Source: Bacteroides sp. 519
GTDB taxonomy: Bacteria > Bacteroidota > Bacteroidia > Bacteroidales > Bacteroidaceae
DNA: 64,000 nt
Direction of reading: 5' to 3'
Assembly (NCBI RefSeq): GCF_010500955.1
Contig: NZ_QVMJ01000016.1
Location: 62,001 to 126,000 of the forward strand
A program made the position numbers and the translations under genes. The notes beneath the pieces were generated by a model. The model saw nothing but the letters and a program-made list of their open reading frames with translations, ran no database searches and was not told the origin of the DNA. Shown piece after piece: positions 25,897 through 35,696 of this stretch; positions within the stretch are counted from its first letter, which is position 1, and the number at the start of each line of letters is the position of its first letter.

Positions 25897-27711
25897 TTAG
25901 TTTAAAATCACTGCTTTATGAACTTTTAAAGTATTTATCTTCAAATCTGCTTTTACAGGATTTACTTTTATTGATTTGCTTATGGATCTGGTTGTAGCAG
26001 CAACTGTTGATACACTTCTACCATGACCAGGCAAAACAACTTTAAAATCACCACTAGAAGATACACTTAGATTTCCGTTATTTAGATTTTCCATTGACCA
26101 AAGAATTGTATTTGCAGGGAATGTAATAACTCCATCAGCATACTTACCAACACATCCTGCAGCTTTTGCATCCTCAAGAGTTTTATCATTATCTAAATAA
26201 TATGCAGCATAGCTATATATCGAGAATTCGCCATATCCCCAGGCAACACCCATACCTTGATATTCTATGTATACGGCTTCCGGATCCATTGCGTTTATTT
26301 CCATGTAGTAATTCTTGCTATCGTCCCAATCACCCGGTTCATTGTGGGGGAATGCTTCACCATAAGGGTTGACCAAACGGAATTTACCCGGATTTGATTC
26401 ACTTTCCTGCACTTCAACCTCATAAGATAGGATTGGCGCTTCAAAAATGGGACCCATAATAGCTTCCGTATACATACCCATACCTAACGACTTCCAGGTT
26501 TCGGCATTATCCTTACTTGACGTAAACTTAAATGAGACAGAAGCATTCTTCTGAGCAACGCCCGAAGCATTATAAGTAACCACTACAAACGAATAATCGC
26601 CAGTAGCAGCACAAGGGAATTCTATTTTACCACCTTCTTTAAGTTCTATTGATTCCAAGGAACCATCGATGATACCACTAACTGCTGCATCTATGTCTTT
26701 ACCTTCAATCATAGCAACTTTAGCAGAAGCAACATCTGCACCAAAAATGACATTGCCTATTGCATAATCTTCTTCTGTTAAATCGGTGAAACGTCCTGTA
26801 TAGCTAACTGAGGCCGAGTAGTCGGCATAACCACTAAGTTGGAAAGTTTCTGGTACTCCGACCTTACCGAAAGAACCTGCGCCAACATAATATATCAAAT
26901 TCAGCGTTAATAAACCTGTTTCCGGATTGAAAGAACAGGGGTATTCATCGTAAGTAAATCCAGCCCAATTGCCTGTTCCACCTCTGATGACATTTGCATA
27001 GGTAACTACATCCAATAGGTATATTTCTCCATAAGAGTCATGGTCCCCTACATGAATAGGCTCAGTAAGAGTGATCTGATTTGTAGTATTGTTGAAGTTG
27101 AGAACAAGCGAAGCACCAACTCCATAGCTGGACAATATATTATCGAACTTGAATCTTGCTATATCCTGATCGAGCAGATATTGCTGTTTGTACAACTTCC
27201 CAGAATGTGTACCATTCAAATATTGATTGTATGTGTAAGTACCCGTACCAAATTCTGTCCACTCAGACCATGGCTCAGGAACTCCTACTGACATAATACA
27301 CTCTGAGATACCATAAGGGGTGGAATATGCATCACCGATAGTTAGCTTCAATTCGGTAAACTGGTCATATTCAAAGTCGTCGTAATCATAACCGATACTA
27401 ATAACAGCATTAGCTGAACCCTGTTCGAAAGAGACAGAAGTGGGTACGGTAAAGAACCCACTGGGATCTGATACGGTCAACGGTACAGTAATAGCCTCAT
27501 CAGTTTTGATTCTGGCGACCGCAACCTGAAACGAATTTGATAAGTTCGACAAATTAACGGTCGTACTGTTGGTGGGCGAAAAGAACACTTCTGCGTTGTC
27601 AACCTTTTCTGCCGGTGTATATTTCACCTCATCATCACATGAGTAGAAAGTAGTCATGGCAGCCAATGCTAACAAAATACCAAATATATTTTTTATCTTA
27701 TTCATATACAA
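25897..27711 (-). CDS. Surface lipoprotein of the SusCD locus (SusE/F position)
   Basis: The 604-residue protein has a lipoprotein signal (LLALAAMTTFYSC, Cys at about residue 26). Residues 40-130 are a Calx-beta/immunoglobulin-like strand region (for example AVISIGYDYDDFEYDQFTEL). Residues 150-400 and 400-560 are further beta-rich modules. It lies 25 bases downstream of susD, where surface-exposed binding proteins that capture the substrate usually sit. The exact family is not recognised. The start could be the second Met (MNKIKN). Confidence 0.75.
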   Translation of the reverse strand: MYMNKIKNIFGILLALAAMTTFYSCDDEVKYTPAEKVDNAEVFFSPTNSTTVNLSNLSNSFQVAVARIKTDEAITVPLTVSDPSGFFTVPTSVSFEQGSANAVISIGYDYDDFEYDQFTELKLTIGDAYSTPYGISECIMSVGVPEPWSEWTEFGTGTYTYNQYLNGTHSGKLYKQQYLLDQDIARFKFDNILSSYGVGASLVLNFNNTTNQITLTEPIHVGDHDSYGEIYLLDVVTYANVIRGGTGNWAGFTYDEYPCSFNPETGLLTLNLIYYVGAGSFGKVGVPETFQLSGYADYSASVSYTGRFTDLTEEDYAIGNVIFGADVASAKVAMIEGKDIDAAVSGIIDGSLESIELKEGGKIEFPCAATGDYSFVVVTYNASGVAQKNASVSFKFTSSKDNAETWKSLGMGMYTEAIMGPIFEAPILSYEVEVQESESNPGKFRLVNPYGEAFPHNEPGDWDDSKNYYMEINAMDPEAVYIEYQGMGVAWGYGEFSIYSYAAYYLDNDKTLEDAKAAGCVGKYADGVITFPANTILWSMENLNNGNLSVSSSGDFKVVLPGHGRSVSTVAATTRSISKSIKVNPVKADLKINTLKVHKAVILN

Positions 27712-27736
27712 ATTCTATTATAAGTTAGTTCATTGG

Positions 27737-29371
27737 TTAATTGTTACCTGGTGCAAACTCTCCTATCGGAGTAGGACGTGTAGGAATAGCACCGGATGGA
27801 TCTGGATTGTTCATTCCCTGAAGAGCTGTGTTTGAATCGACTTCAGTTTTAGGAATCACTAAGGTCCAGTTAGGTTTCACACCCTTACAATTTATCTTGA
27901 AGATATCTTCTATAAAGTTGGTACCTTCGTAGTTCTGAATGACATCCGGTTTCAGGCGCTTAGCTGTGGGGAATGCGATACCTTCGCCCCAGAACTCAAT
28001 ACGCATCTGGTTCAATACCTCAAGCTGGAGGCTACGCAAATCACTTGTACTGAAATCGTAATCAGTCTGACGGTATTGTTTCACAAAATTATTCAATAAC
28101 TGTACACCTGCAGACACACCTTGGCTAGCACCTGTGGCTTCAGCTTCTATAAGATACATCTCTTCTACGCGCATTATAGGGATATCAGCTGCTGCACCCA
28201 CGGAATAGGTGTTATAATCACCACCTGCGGGACGGAATTTCAACGACATATAGTCCGGCTGGTCTGCCAACCAAGCATTTCCTCTCACTGACTGATAAGC
28301 GTATACGCTTCTGTCTGGATCAAGGAAAGAATACTTGCGGAAGTCTGTAGCAGGAATTCCGTCATAGAGCGAACGTGCCATCTGAAGTTTTGATAAAGAA
28401 GCATACCCCCAATCGGCCTCATTGGAAATGTGCCCAATGAAATTAGAAAGATTACCCATATTGGAGGCCGTGGGGTGAAGATACCACATCCATGCAGAAG
28501 TAGCTGTATTGAACCCGGTTGTGGAATTATGCCACTGTGCTTCGGTTATAGGTGTTGCTCCCGATTGATCAATGGCCTTACGGGCATACTCGGCAGCTTT
28601 AGCAAACTGCCCATCCCACATATACACCTTAGCTTTCAGGCCATATACTACCGCCAGATCAGGGAAGTTTTTGCTGGTGGGCGTATAGTCTTCCAAACCT
28701 ATTTCAGCCTTGTCGAGATCGGAAAGAATGAAAGCCATCAATTCTTCGTGAGTAGCACGCGGATTACTCTTTGCTATGTCGTTAGTGGTTTCCTCTGTCA
28801 CGATAGGCACTGTCAGTCCTAAGACCTTACTACAATCTGTATAGATATTTTCTACCGGTTCAAACAATACCATCAGCGTATAATAACTAAACGCACGGAA
28901 GGCATGAGATATACTACCAAATCCACGCATATCATCAGTAATCGTGGGGTCGGTAACGTCAACAACTGCAATCACATCATTGGCCGACTTTACGAATTTA
29001 TACAAAGTAAAGTAAGGTAGATATGAGAAATAACCAGTGTCGTTCATGCCATTGTTGGCATTAAAGCGCCACCACCAGTCGTACCCATAATCTCCAGACA
29101 CTACATCACCCAACAGTTCCGTCTGAGCCAGCATTAGCGAAGGATAAGCTATGTCGGTCTCGTGAGTTTGCTTTCCATATACCAGATAGCCTTGCACCAT
29201 TTGCGACGGCATACCACTGACTGCTGCCTCAAGTGCTGTGGCCGATGCGCCGATTTGGTCGGAAGTCGCAGTGGAATCTTCGGGAAAAACCTCTTCTATA
29301 CAGCCGCTTAGTACCGTGGTCGATACTACTATGGCCGAAAACAGTTTGAATATATTTTTCTTCATAATCAT
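27737..29371 (-). CDS. SusD/RagB family nutrient-binding lipoprotein 1
   Basis: The 544-residue protein starts with a lipoprotein signal (AIVVSTTVLSGC, Cys near residue 24). It has the TPR-rich SusD fold: AFRAFSYYTLMVLFEPVENI in the first TPR unit, LKAKVYMWDGQFAKAAEYAR in the second, and RVEEMYLIEAEA plus the C-terminal QMRIEFWGEGIAFP signature. SusD proteins form the lid of the SusC channel. The gene is 21 bases after susC1 and clearly part of its operon. Confidence 0.93.
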   Translation of the reverse strand: MIMKKNIFKLFSAIVVSTTVLSGCIEEVFPEDSTATSDQIGASATALEAAVSGMPSQMVQGYLVYGKQTHETDIAYPSLMLAQTELLGDVVSGDYGYDWWWRFNANNGMNDTGYFSYLPYFTLYKFVKSANDVIAVVDVTDPTITDDMRGFGSISHAFRAFSYYTLMVLFEPVENIYTDCSKVLGLTVPIVTEETTNDIAKSNPRATHEELMAFILSDLDKAEIGLEDYTPTSKNFPDLAVVYGLKAKVYMWDGQFAKAAEYARKAIDQSGATPITEAQWHNSTTGFNTATSAWMWYLHPTASNMGNLSNFIGHISNEADWGYASLSKLQMARSLYDGIPATDFRKYSFLDPDRSVYAYQSVRGNAWLADQPDYMSLKFRPAGGDYNTYSVGAAADIPIMRVEEMYLIEAEATGASQGVSAGVQLLNNFVKQYRQTDYDFSTSDLRSLQLEVLNQMRIEFWGEGIAFPTAKRLKPDVIQNYEGTNFIEDIFKINCKGVKPNWTLVIPKTEVDSNTALQGMNNPDPSGAIPTRPTPIGEFAPGNN

Positions 29372-29392
29372 TGTAATCTATAATATTTAGGT

Positions 29393-32300
29393 TTAGAACT
29401 CAAATGATACACCACCGGAAACGGTACGCATTGGCGAATAATAAGTAGCATTGGTGGTCTCACTGTATGACTGACGCGGGTCAAAACCTTTACGCTTGGA
29501 CCAATAGAATACATTTTCTGCCGACATGTACACACGTAACGAGTTAACAGCCATTTTCTTTGTCCATTTGGAAGGCAATGTATAGCCTACATTAATATTC
29601 TGAATATTCAAGAAGCTGGCATCCGTCAAGAAACGTGTGGACATCGAAGCTGAGTAATCGTCGTTCATCTGGAAACGTGGAATGTTTGCGCTTGTATTCT
29701 CTGGCGTCCATGAGTTTAAAATATCTTTATGATAGTTGTAACCTGCCGAACCTTTAGGTGATGTCATGAAGTAAGCATATGTACCGTCATACTGCTTACC
29801 TCCAAGCTGGTATGTAAAGTTAATACCAAAGTCTACACCATACACCTTCAACTTTGTACCGAAACCACCATACACTTTAGGTATAGAGCTTTTCTCTGTG
29901 ATATAATAGTCAGCATTAGAATGGTTCCAAGTTGTTTCGCGACCAGTGATGTTACCAGCCTCGTCCTTAGTATTCTTATAATACAAGGCTCTTCCTTCTT
30001 CGTCTACTCCTGCATATTCCTTCATACGCCATGTAAACATAGATAAATCTTCGCCAATAAAGAAGTTACCACTAGAGTACCCTTTGTATCCCTTGCCGCC
30101 AGCTGTATATTCGGTAGTAATCAGTTTGTCGGGGTCGAGCATTGTGATACGATTCTTCAGAGTAGAAATATTCAGGTTTATGTCCCACGTAAAGTTCCGT
30201 TTATCGAAAATATTCACATTGAAGTCCATTTCCACACCGCTGTTCACCATGTCGCCTACGTTATCCACATAAGCAGAATAACCCAATGAGGGAGCTACAG
30301 AGAAAGAGAACAACATATCCGAAGTTTTACGTCTGTAATACTCAATGCTACCGCTCACACGATTCCACAACTGGAATTCTGCGCCGATATTGAAGTTAGT
30401 ATTGGTTTCCCAAGTGATATCCTTAGTACCTTTAGTGTTAAACGAAGTACCGAGAATGTTGTTGGAGTTAATAATGTTAAACCGGTCTACATAGCGGAAT
30501 TCACCGATATTGTCGTTACCTTGCGAACCGACTGAAGCCTTCACCTTCAATTCTTGTACCCAAGAAACATCAAACCAGGTTTCTTTGTTGATGAGCCATG
30601 CACCACCTACCGACCAGAATGTACCCCATCGATGATCTGGATGGAAACGTGAGGAAGCATCGCGGCGCAAAGAAGCAGAACCGAAAATACGTTCGTCGTA
30701 GTTGTATTGCAAGCGACCGAAATAACCTTCGTTATTACGACGGTTCTTGTAAGAAGAGGCACTTTGTCCGTCAATAATGGCACCATCCAACTCTTTGTTC
30801 TCCTGAGAAAACATCTGCGACTTACTGGCACTTAAATTATAGAAGCGGTAATCATAATACTCATGCCCCAACAGAATGTCGAAATTATTGCTTCCAAATG
30901 AGTTGGCATATGACACAAGCTGTTGCAGATTATAGTCATAAATACGTTGGTGATATTTGCTCACTGTACCACCGGTAGAATCAAACTGTCCATAATAAGG
31001 ATTGTAAACATAAGAAAAACGCGTTTCGTCCAGATTGAACGTACCGTTCAGCGTTACTTTCAGTCCCGGCAGAGGCGTGATGTCCACAAAAGCATTACCG
31101 TTGAGAGCATTTCCCTCCGCATTTCTGGTATTGAGTTTATTATCCTGAATAGGGTTGGCATCAGCGATGAAAGGACGCTGCATACCAGCATTGATACCGC
31201 TACCATAGTCCATCATCTGAAGGTTGTTCTTGTCCATCATAATGCTACCATCTGCATTGCGCACATAAGCGGGATAGATGGGGGCCATCTGAGATATAAA
31301 TGCCCAAACATTAGCGGTAGAGCTACTGGAGCCATTGTTGCCCAAAGAGTTAGTTTCGTATCGTGCATATGCCATATTACCGCCAATCTTCATCCATTTC
31401 TTGGCTTGATAATCAGCTTTCAAGCGGCCAGTAAAACGTTGTAAGTCCGATCCTTTGGTAATACCCTCATTTCCAAGGTAACCCAAAGAGAGATAAAAAG
31501 AAGATTTTTCATTGGTTCCACTTACTGAAAAATTGTATTCCTGACGCAAACCGGTGCGCAGACCTACATCACTCCAATCGTCTGGGGTGAGCAGATAGTC
31601 ACGTCCCTTATAATTCACTACTCTACCCAGTGTAGCATTGGGGTTAAGTTTACCGTTCTGACCGATGAGATATTGCCCATCAGGCACAGTATAAACATTG
31701 TATCCCAAACCGCCGTTGGTACCAAACAGGTTCTTGTTTGCTTCAAGCCATGCAGCCTGATCGCTCATACCCATCTGATTTTTATAGTAATTATTCATTG
31801 CAGTATAGTGCGTCTCGTAGAACATACCAGGATCGCTAATCACGTCATACTTCTGCAACGCACGGGTGTTGGCTCCCCACTTAGCATCAAAAGACACTTT
31901 GGCTTCGCCCGACATATTGGCTCTTTTAGTAGTAATGATAATCACGCCATTGGCACCACGTGCACCATAAAGCGCATTAGAAGCCGCATCCTTCAATACC
32001 GTCATCGATTCAACATCGTTAGGATTGATATTGCTAATATCCCCGCTGTAAGGAGCACCATCCACAACAATCAAAGGATCGTTTCCTGCATTGAGTGAGC
32101 TAAAACCACGAATTTTGATAGATGCCTTCGCACCTGGTGCACCGTTATTGGAAGTCAGCGTCACACCTGGTACAGCACCTGCCAAAGCATCTGTCACATT
32201 CGTTACTTGCGACTGCTCCAGTTTTTCGGCCCCAACTACTTTGGCCGACCCAGTAAAAGCAGATTTCTTTGCTGTTCCAAAAGCTACTACTATAACCTCG

Positions 32301-32611
32301 TCAATCAATTGAGAGTCAGGCTTTAAAAATATTTTCTGATTAGGTTTTATTGCAACTTCTTGACTTATCATCCCAATATACGATACCAACAAAGTTTTTG
32401 CAGAACTTGGTACATTGGAAATAGAAAAGTTACCATCTATATCAGTAATTGTACCCAAGTTAGTGGTACCTTTAACCAATACAGAGGCTCCAACAACTGG
32501 TTGCCCGTCTTCCTCAGAAATAACAGTCCCTGTTACTGTCTGTGTTTGGGCAGTTACCAAACCTATGCTTACAAAAAGACAGGTCAATAACAGCATTAAT
32601 TTTCTTTTCAT
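29393..32611 (-). CDS. SusC/RagA family TonB-dependent receptor 1 (intact, expressed form)
   Basis: The start is set at MKRKLMLLLTCLF (32609-32611), which begins a good signal peptide ending VTAQ; the longer ORF upstream lacks one. Residues 23-95 are the carboxypeptidase-D-like domain (GTVISEEDGQPVVGASVLVK). The plug carries the SusC-type DPLIVVDGAPY and LKDAASNALYGARGANGVII, and a ~850-residue beta barrel ends ASGGVSFEF-like at the C-terminus. The length is normal. The codons for N-V-P-S-S-A-K at about residues 66-72 contain the 16-bp core TACCAAGTTCTGCAAA also found at two other sites. I infer that the 5' 200 bp up to this point can be moved onto susC2 by inversion. Confidence 0.93.
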   Translation of the reverse strand: MKRKLMLLLTCLFVSIGLVTAQTQTVTGTVISEEDGQPVVGASVLVKGTTNLGTITDIDGNFSISNVPSSAKTLLVSYIGMISQEVAIKPNQKIFLKPDSQLIDEVIVVAFGTAKKSAFTGSAKVVGAEKLEQSQVTNVTDALAGAVPGVTLTSNNGAPGAKASIKIRGFSSLNAGNDPLIVVDGAPYSGDISNINPNDVESMTVLKDAASNALYGARGANGVIIITTKRANMSGEAKVSFDAKWGANTRALQKYDVISDPGMFYETHYTAMNNYYKNQMGMSDQAAWLEANKNLFGTNGGLGYNVYTVPDGQYLIGQNGKLNPNATLGRVVNYKGRDYLLTPDDWSDVGLRTGLRQEYNFSVSGTNEKSSFYLSLGYLGNEGITKGSDLQRFTGRLKADYQAKKWMKIGGNMAYARYETNSLGNNGSSSSTANVWAFISQMAPIYPAYVRNADGSIMMDKNNLQMMDYGSGINAGMQRPFIADANPIQDNKLNTRNAEGNALNGNAFVDITPLPGLKVTLNGTFNLDETRFSYVYNPYYGQFDSTGGTVSKYHQRIYDYNLQQLVSYANSFGSNNFDILLGHEYYDYRFYNLSASKSQMFSQENKELDGAIIDGQSASSYKNRRNNEGYFGRLQYNYDERIFGSASLRRDASSRFHPDHRWGTFWSVGGAWLINKETWFDVSWVQELKVKASVGSQGNDNIGEFRYVDRFNIINSNNILGTSFNTKGTKDITWETNTNFNIGAEFQLWNRVSGSIEYYRRKTSDMLFSFSVAPSLGYSAYVDNVGDMVNSGVEMDFNVNIFDKRNFTWDINLNISTLKNRITMLDPDKLITTEYTAGGKGYKGYSSGNFFIGEDLSMFTWRMKEYAGVDEEGRALYYKNTKDEAGNITGRETTWNHSNADYYITEKSSIPKVYGGFGTKLKVYGVDFGINFTYQLGGKQYDGTYAYFMTSPKGSAGYNYHKDILNSWTPENTSANIPRFQMNDDYSASMSTRFLTDASFLNIQNINVGYTLPSKWTKKMAVNSLRVYMSAENVFYWSKRKGFDPRQSYSETTNATYYSPMRTVSGGVSFEF
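32397..32412 (-). other. Recombination core, site 1 (in susC1)
   Basis: On the minus strand this is TACCAAGTTCTGCAAA, coding V-P-S-S-A-K. AATG precedes it and AACTTTGTTGG follows it. It is inverted relative to sites 2 and 3. Homology with site 3 continues for about 50 bp into the susC reading frame, while homology with site 2 is limited to the core plus AATG. Confidence 0.8.
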
Positions 32612-32665
32612 AAATTCTCTCTTAAAGTTTAACTTTACATTAATTGTTTTTACTCTAACAATTTG

Positions 32666-32696
32666 CAAATATATTAATAAAACTGAAAAAAGCAAC
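32666..32696 (-). promoter_or_regulatory. Promoter of susC1, inside the invertible segment
   Basis: On the minus strand TTG (32693-32695) and TATATTTG (32666-32673) are 19 bases apart, a strong Bacteroidota promoter about 55 bases before the susC1 start. It lies on the switch side of the inverted core, so inversion would carry it to susC2. Confidence 0.75.
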
Positions 32697-32999
32697 TGAT
32701 TTGATAAAAAAAGCTTCAAATAATATCATTTTGTTATTTATTGCTTGAAAATTGTGCTTTATAACACATAAACCGAGGGTAAAAGTTAGAGTATTCAATC
32801 GTAATGCTTACAATTAGAATATGCAAAAAGAGGATGTAAAACCGGTTTTAATAACCTTTTTGCTGAAAAACAGAGGAATAATTCTTCTTTTGCTCTTCTA
32901 AAACAGTCATAAGCTAATTTTATACGTTGATATGTGAACAAATCAAAATGACAGAAAAAGCTATAGGGATGGATACGCGTAAATCTGCTTCATTTGCGT

Positions 33000-33470
33000 A
33001 TCCATCATCCAAAAATGCAGTTCATTTACACCTAAAATGCAGTTCATTTGTACCTCAAATGCAGTTCATTTTGCATGCAAATGCAGTTCATTTAGGGTGC
33101 AAATGCAGTTCATTTGTAGTTGAGAGTTGAGAGTTGAGAGTTCCATGCGGCATCGTAACTCTCAACTCTCAACTCTCAACTAGCATCAGCATCAGCAGTT
33201 TCTTTTTTATCTTTTTCTACTGATGTTCTTTTCTGTTATGTTCTGTTCTGTTCTGTTGCCATGGCATTACCATTTTCTTTCTGCTATCGTTTGTTCGTGT
33301 TTTTCTTTTCGACTATACTGCGTTTAATTATCGTATCATTGTAATTTTACATAATCCGTGTAACATATTCAGATGAAATCAACAGGTTGTCATTTTCCAT
33401 TCTATCTACAGTGAATAAACTGTGATTGTACAACACATCATCAATCTATTTACAACGAATGTTATACGTA
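33000..33470 (-). repeat. Large dispersed repeat, copy B (inverted relative to 4990-5460)
   Basis: Read on the minus strand, this matches copy A in order: TAACATTCGTTGTAAATAG, a pTyr-rich A-block, a TTGAGAG hairpin and the AAATGAACTGCATTT array. Two runs differ, including a GTTCTGTTCTGTT expansion at about 33238-33260. No gene is seen between 32720 and 34200. Confidence 0.8.
33011..33114. repeat. Array of AAATGCAGTTCATTT, period about 23 bp
   Basis: Five units of the reverse complement of the array at 5357-5461, with spacers ACACCTA, GTACCTC, TGCATGC and AGGGTGC. Confidence 0.8.
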
Positions 33471-33481
33471 GGGGAATTGAA

Positions 33482-33826
33482 TAAAAACAGGGAGGCACAG
33501 AAACACGGAGCTTTTCCTTGTGCTGAACACGGAGGGCCACGTAGTGGCTATCTGTTCATAGCCCCGTGCGGGAGCGCGGGGACCCCAAAAGCAAATATGG
33601 CAAGCGCCCCATCGGGGTGCTATGTTATTTTCCACATAGCACCCCGATGGGGCGCAAGGAAAGGTGCCACAACCAAGACCCCGTGCTTCCACACGGGGCT
33701 ATGAACAGATAGCCACTACGTGGCAAAGAGAAAACAAAGCTCACGAGGCTTCGCTTTTGTCATACAAGAACTCTGTGTTCAGCACAAGGAAAAGCTCCGT
33801 GTTTCTGTGACCTCTGTGTTTTTATT
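33482..33826. repeat. Modular palindromic element 2
   Basis: Outer arms GGCACAGAAACACGGAGCTT and complement resemble element 1. The nested core differs: GCCACGTAGTGGCTATCTGT at both ends, and a central GCGCCCCATCGGGGTGC block with its complement. It lies inside the predicted invertible segment, between susC1 and the recombinase gene. Confidence 0.75.
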
Positions 33827-33855
33827 TTAGTATGAATAATACAGGCTAGTGAAGT

Positions 33856-33925
33856 CAAAACCTTGAAGTTTCTCTTGGAAAACCTTGGAGTTTCTTGCCG
33901 AAAACCTTGGACTATTATAAATAAA
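33856..33925. repeat. Short array of AAAACCTTGGAGTTTC, period about 22-23 bp
   Basis: Three units: AAAACCTTGAAGTTTC, AAAACCTTGGAGTTTC and AAAACCTTGGACTATT. They are evenly spaced upstream of the recombinase. Confidence 0.6.
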
Positions 33926-34111
33926 AGTCTCTACTTTCCTGCACTTAGTTATGGTTTTTGGTTTCTCGCACTCACTCTCTCTCCCTCTGGGGGATTAAGG
34001 GGGAGAGTTTTATATATTTCTTGTTTTATATAGTCTGTCTTTTTTTTAGTAGTTACTACCTCCTTTTTTTGGGTAGTTTCATCTTTCTTTGTTGCTACTA
34101 CCAAATTTTAG

Positions 34112-34160
34112 TCGGTAGACACTAAATCTGAGTTGGTAGACACTAAATCTGAGTTGGTAG
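34112..34160. repeat. Direct repeat GGTAGACACTAAATCTGAGT, period 21 bp
   Basis: Two full units and a partial third lie immediately before, and partly overlapping, the longest possible reading frame of the recombinase. They could be regulator binding sites. Confidence 0.65.
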
Positions 34161-34204
34161 CTTCTTTATTATCATCTTCATCTACACAATCAAAATATAA
34201 TAAC

Positions 34205-35368
34205 ATGAATAAGATTATTTACAATTTGGTATTTAATAAGAAAAAACTAAATTTAAAAGGAACTGCACTACTACAAGTTGAGGCTTCTTTGCGCAACAAG
34301 AAAAAATATTTCTCCACAAATGTGTATTTAAGGCCTGACCAATGGAACTCTAAAAACAAAACAATTATAAATCACCCAAATGCTGATGCGCTTAACCAGA
34401 TGGTTTATGATTATATTGCTTTTATTGAAGGCAAGGAACTTATGATTTGGCGACAAGGTAAAACAATTACACTGGAAGCTTTGAAAGAGGTTATTAATAA
34501 ACAAAGCAATGAAGACTCGTTTATTACTTTTTGTCACGAGGAGACACAAAGGGCGCGTTTGAAAGATAGTACAAAGAAAAACCATTTTTCAACAATTGAG
34601 CTTTTAAAGCAATTTCGTGAAAATCTCTCCCTGTCCGATCTTAACTATGATTGCATTTGCTCTTTCGAACATTTCCTAGTACAAAAAGGCTATCATATTA
34701 ACACAATAGCAAAGCACATGAAACATATTAAGCGATATATAAATGTGGCCATCAATCAGGAATTAATACTTCAGGAACAATATCCGTTTCGCAAGTATAA
34801 AATAAAAACGGGCGAGAACCATTATAGCTATTTGGCGCCCGAAGAGTTAGATGCTTTGGAGAATCTGAAATTTAATAGCCGATGGGTGAAACTAAAAAAA
34901 ATACTGGATGCGTTCTTGTTTTGTTGTTATACAGGACTCAGGTACTCGGATTTTATTAGTTTGGAAAGCAGTAATTTTGTAATGATGGGGAAAGACTTAT
35001 GGTTGATTTATAAATCGGTCAAAACAAAAATAGAGGTGCGTGTACCTCTTTATTTACTTTTTGAAGGGAAATGTCTCAACTTGTTGAAACAGCATTGGGA
35101 TAACCTTCCGGCATTTTTTAGTTTAAAAGATAACTCTAATGTTAATAAGGATTTGATAAGAATAGCCAAAATGGCTGGGTTACAAAAACATATATCGTTC
35201 CACACAGCCCGGCATACCAATGCTACCTTATTAATATATAATGGGGTGAACATAACATCGGTTCAAAAAATACTGGGTCATAAAAATGTTAAAACAACAC
35301 AGGTGTATAGTACAGTGATGGATATGACGTTGGTGAGGGAACTGGAAAAGGTGTTTAATGGGCGTTAA
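34205..35368 (+). CDS. Tyrosine recombinase, likely DNA invertase of the SusC switch
   Basis: The start is set at MNKIIYNLVFNKKKLN (34205), the usual N-terminus of Bacteroidota tyrosine recombinases with an Arm-binding domain (residues 1-85); a TTG-type start 24 codons earlier would fall in repeats. A SAM-like core-binding domain spans about 95-190. The catalytic domain has Arg in CCYTGLRYSD, HTARHTNATLL, the His in KILGHKNVKTT and Tyr in VYSTV. All key residues are present. The gene lies between the inverted core sites and outside the 6.2-kb element, so it is the best candidate to catalyse both the susC inversion and the element's integration. That role is inferred. Confidence 0.9.
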   Translation: MNKIIYNLVFNKKKLNLKGTALLQVEASLRNKKKYFSTNVYLRPDQWNSKNKTIINHPNADALNQMVYDYIAFIEGKELMIWRQGKTITLEALKEVINKQSNEDSFITFCHEETQRARLKDSTKKNHFSTIELLKQFRENLSLSDLNYDCICSFEHFLVQKGYHINTIAKHMKHIKRYINVAINQELILQEQYPFRKYKIKTGENHYSYLAPEELDALENLKFNSRWVKLKKILDAFLFCCYTGLRYSDFISLESSNFVMMGKDLWLIYKSVKTKIEVRVPLYLLFEGKCLNLLKQHWDNLPAFFSLKDNSNVNKDLIRIAKMAGLQKHISFHTARHTNATLLIYNGVNITSVQKILGHKNVKTTQVYSTVMDMTLVRELEKVFNGR

Positions 35369-35505
35369 AACAAACATCCGCAAAGTTTTTGTGTAATGTT
35401 TTGGATGCGGTACTATTTTTTAGCGAACATAACTTTATAAACTATTAACCAATCTACATGTATACAACCGGGCGTTATTTTCCACGCTTATCTCAACTTG
35501 AAAAC

Positions 35506-35602
35506 GGTTACTACTATCAGGTATAATAGTTACCATTAAACATACTTGTGGTAACCACTGAGGGTATTAATGGTAACCGTTGAAGATATAGTGGTAACCA
35601 CT
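35506..35602. repeat. Array of GGTAACC palindromes, period 21-22 bp
   Basis: Units at 35506 (GGTTACT), 35528 (AGTTACC), 35550, 35572 and 35593 (all GGTAACC, flanked TGGTAACCAC or similar) are spaced 21-22 bases apart. Regular spacing by two helical turns suggests protein-binding iterons. It lies between the recombinase stop and the element. The 35369-35677 stretch has no gene. Confidence 0.75.
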
Positions 35603-35651
35603 ATTTAACAAAAAGAGCCCTTGAGAATGCTATAAAAGGAGTAGTTGTAAA

Positions 35652-35696
35652 ACACAAAACAGGCGGGAGATTACTAGTCACCCGCCTGTTTTGTGT
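35652..35696. terminator. Strong hairpin at the left junction
   Basis: ACACAAAACAGGCGGG and CCCGCCTGTTTTGTGT form a perfect 16-bp stem with a 13-base loop. It may terminate the recombinase transcript. The fused rep reading frame reaches its stop inside this hairpin. Confidence 0.8.

Noticed and set aside
33426..33704. 92-codon ORF over palindromic element 2
   Set aside because: It spans the palindrome arms, and an equally long ORF exists on the other strand because of the symmetry.
34133..34204. Longer recombinase start 24 codons upstream
   Set aside because: It needs a non-ATG start in a direct-repeat array, and the ATG at 34205 gives the conserved family N-terminus.
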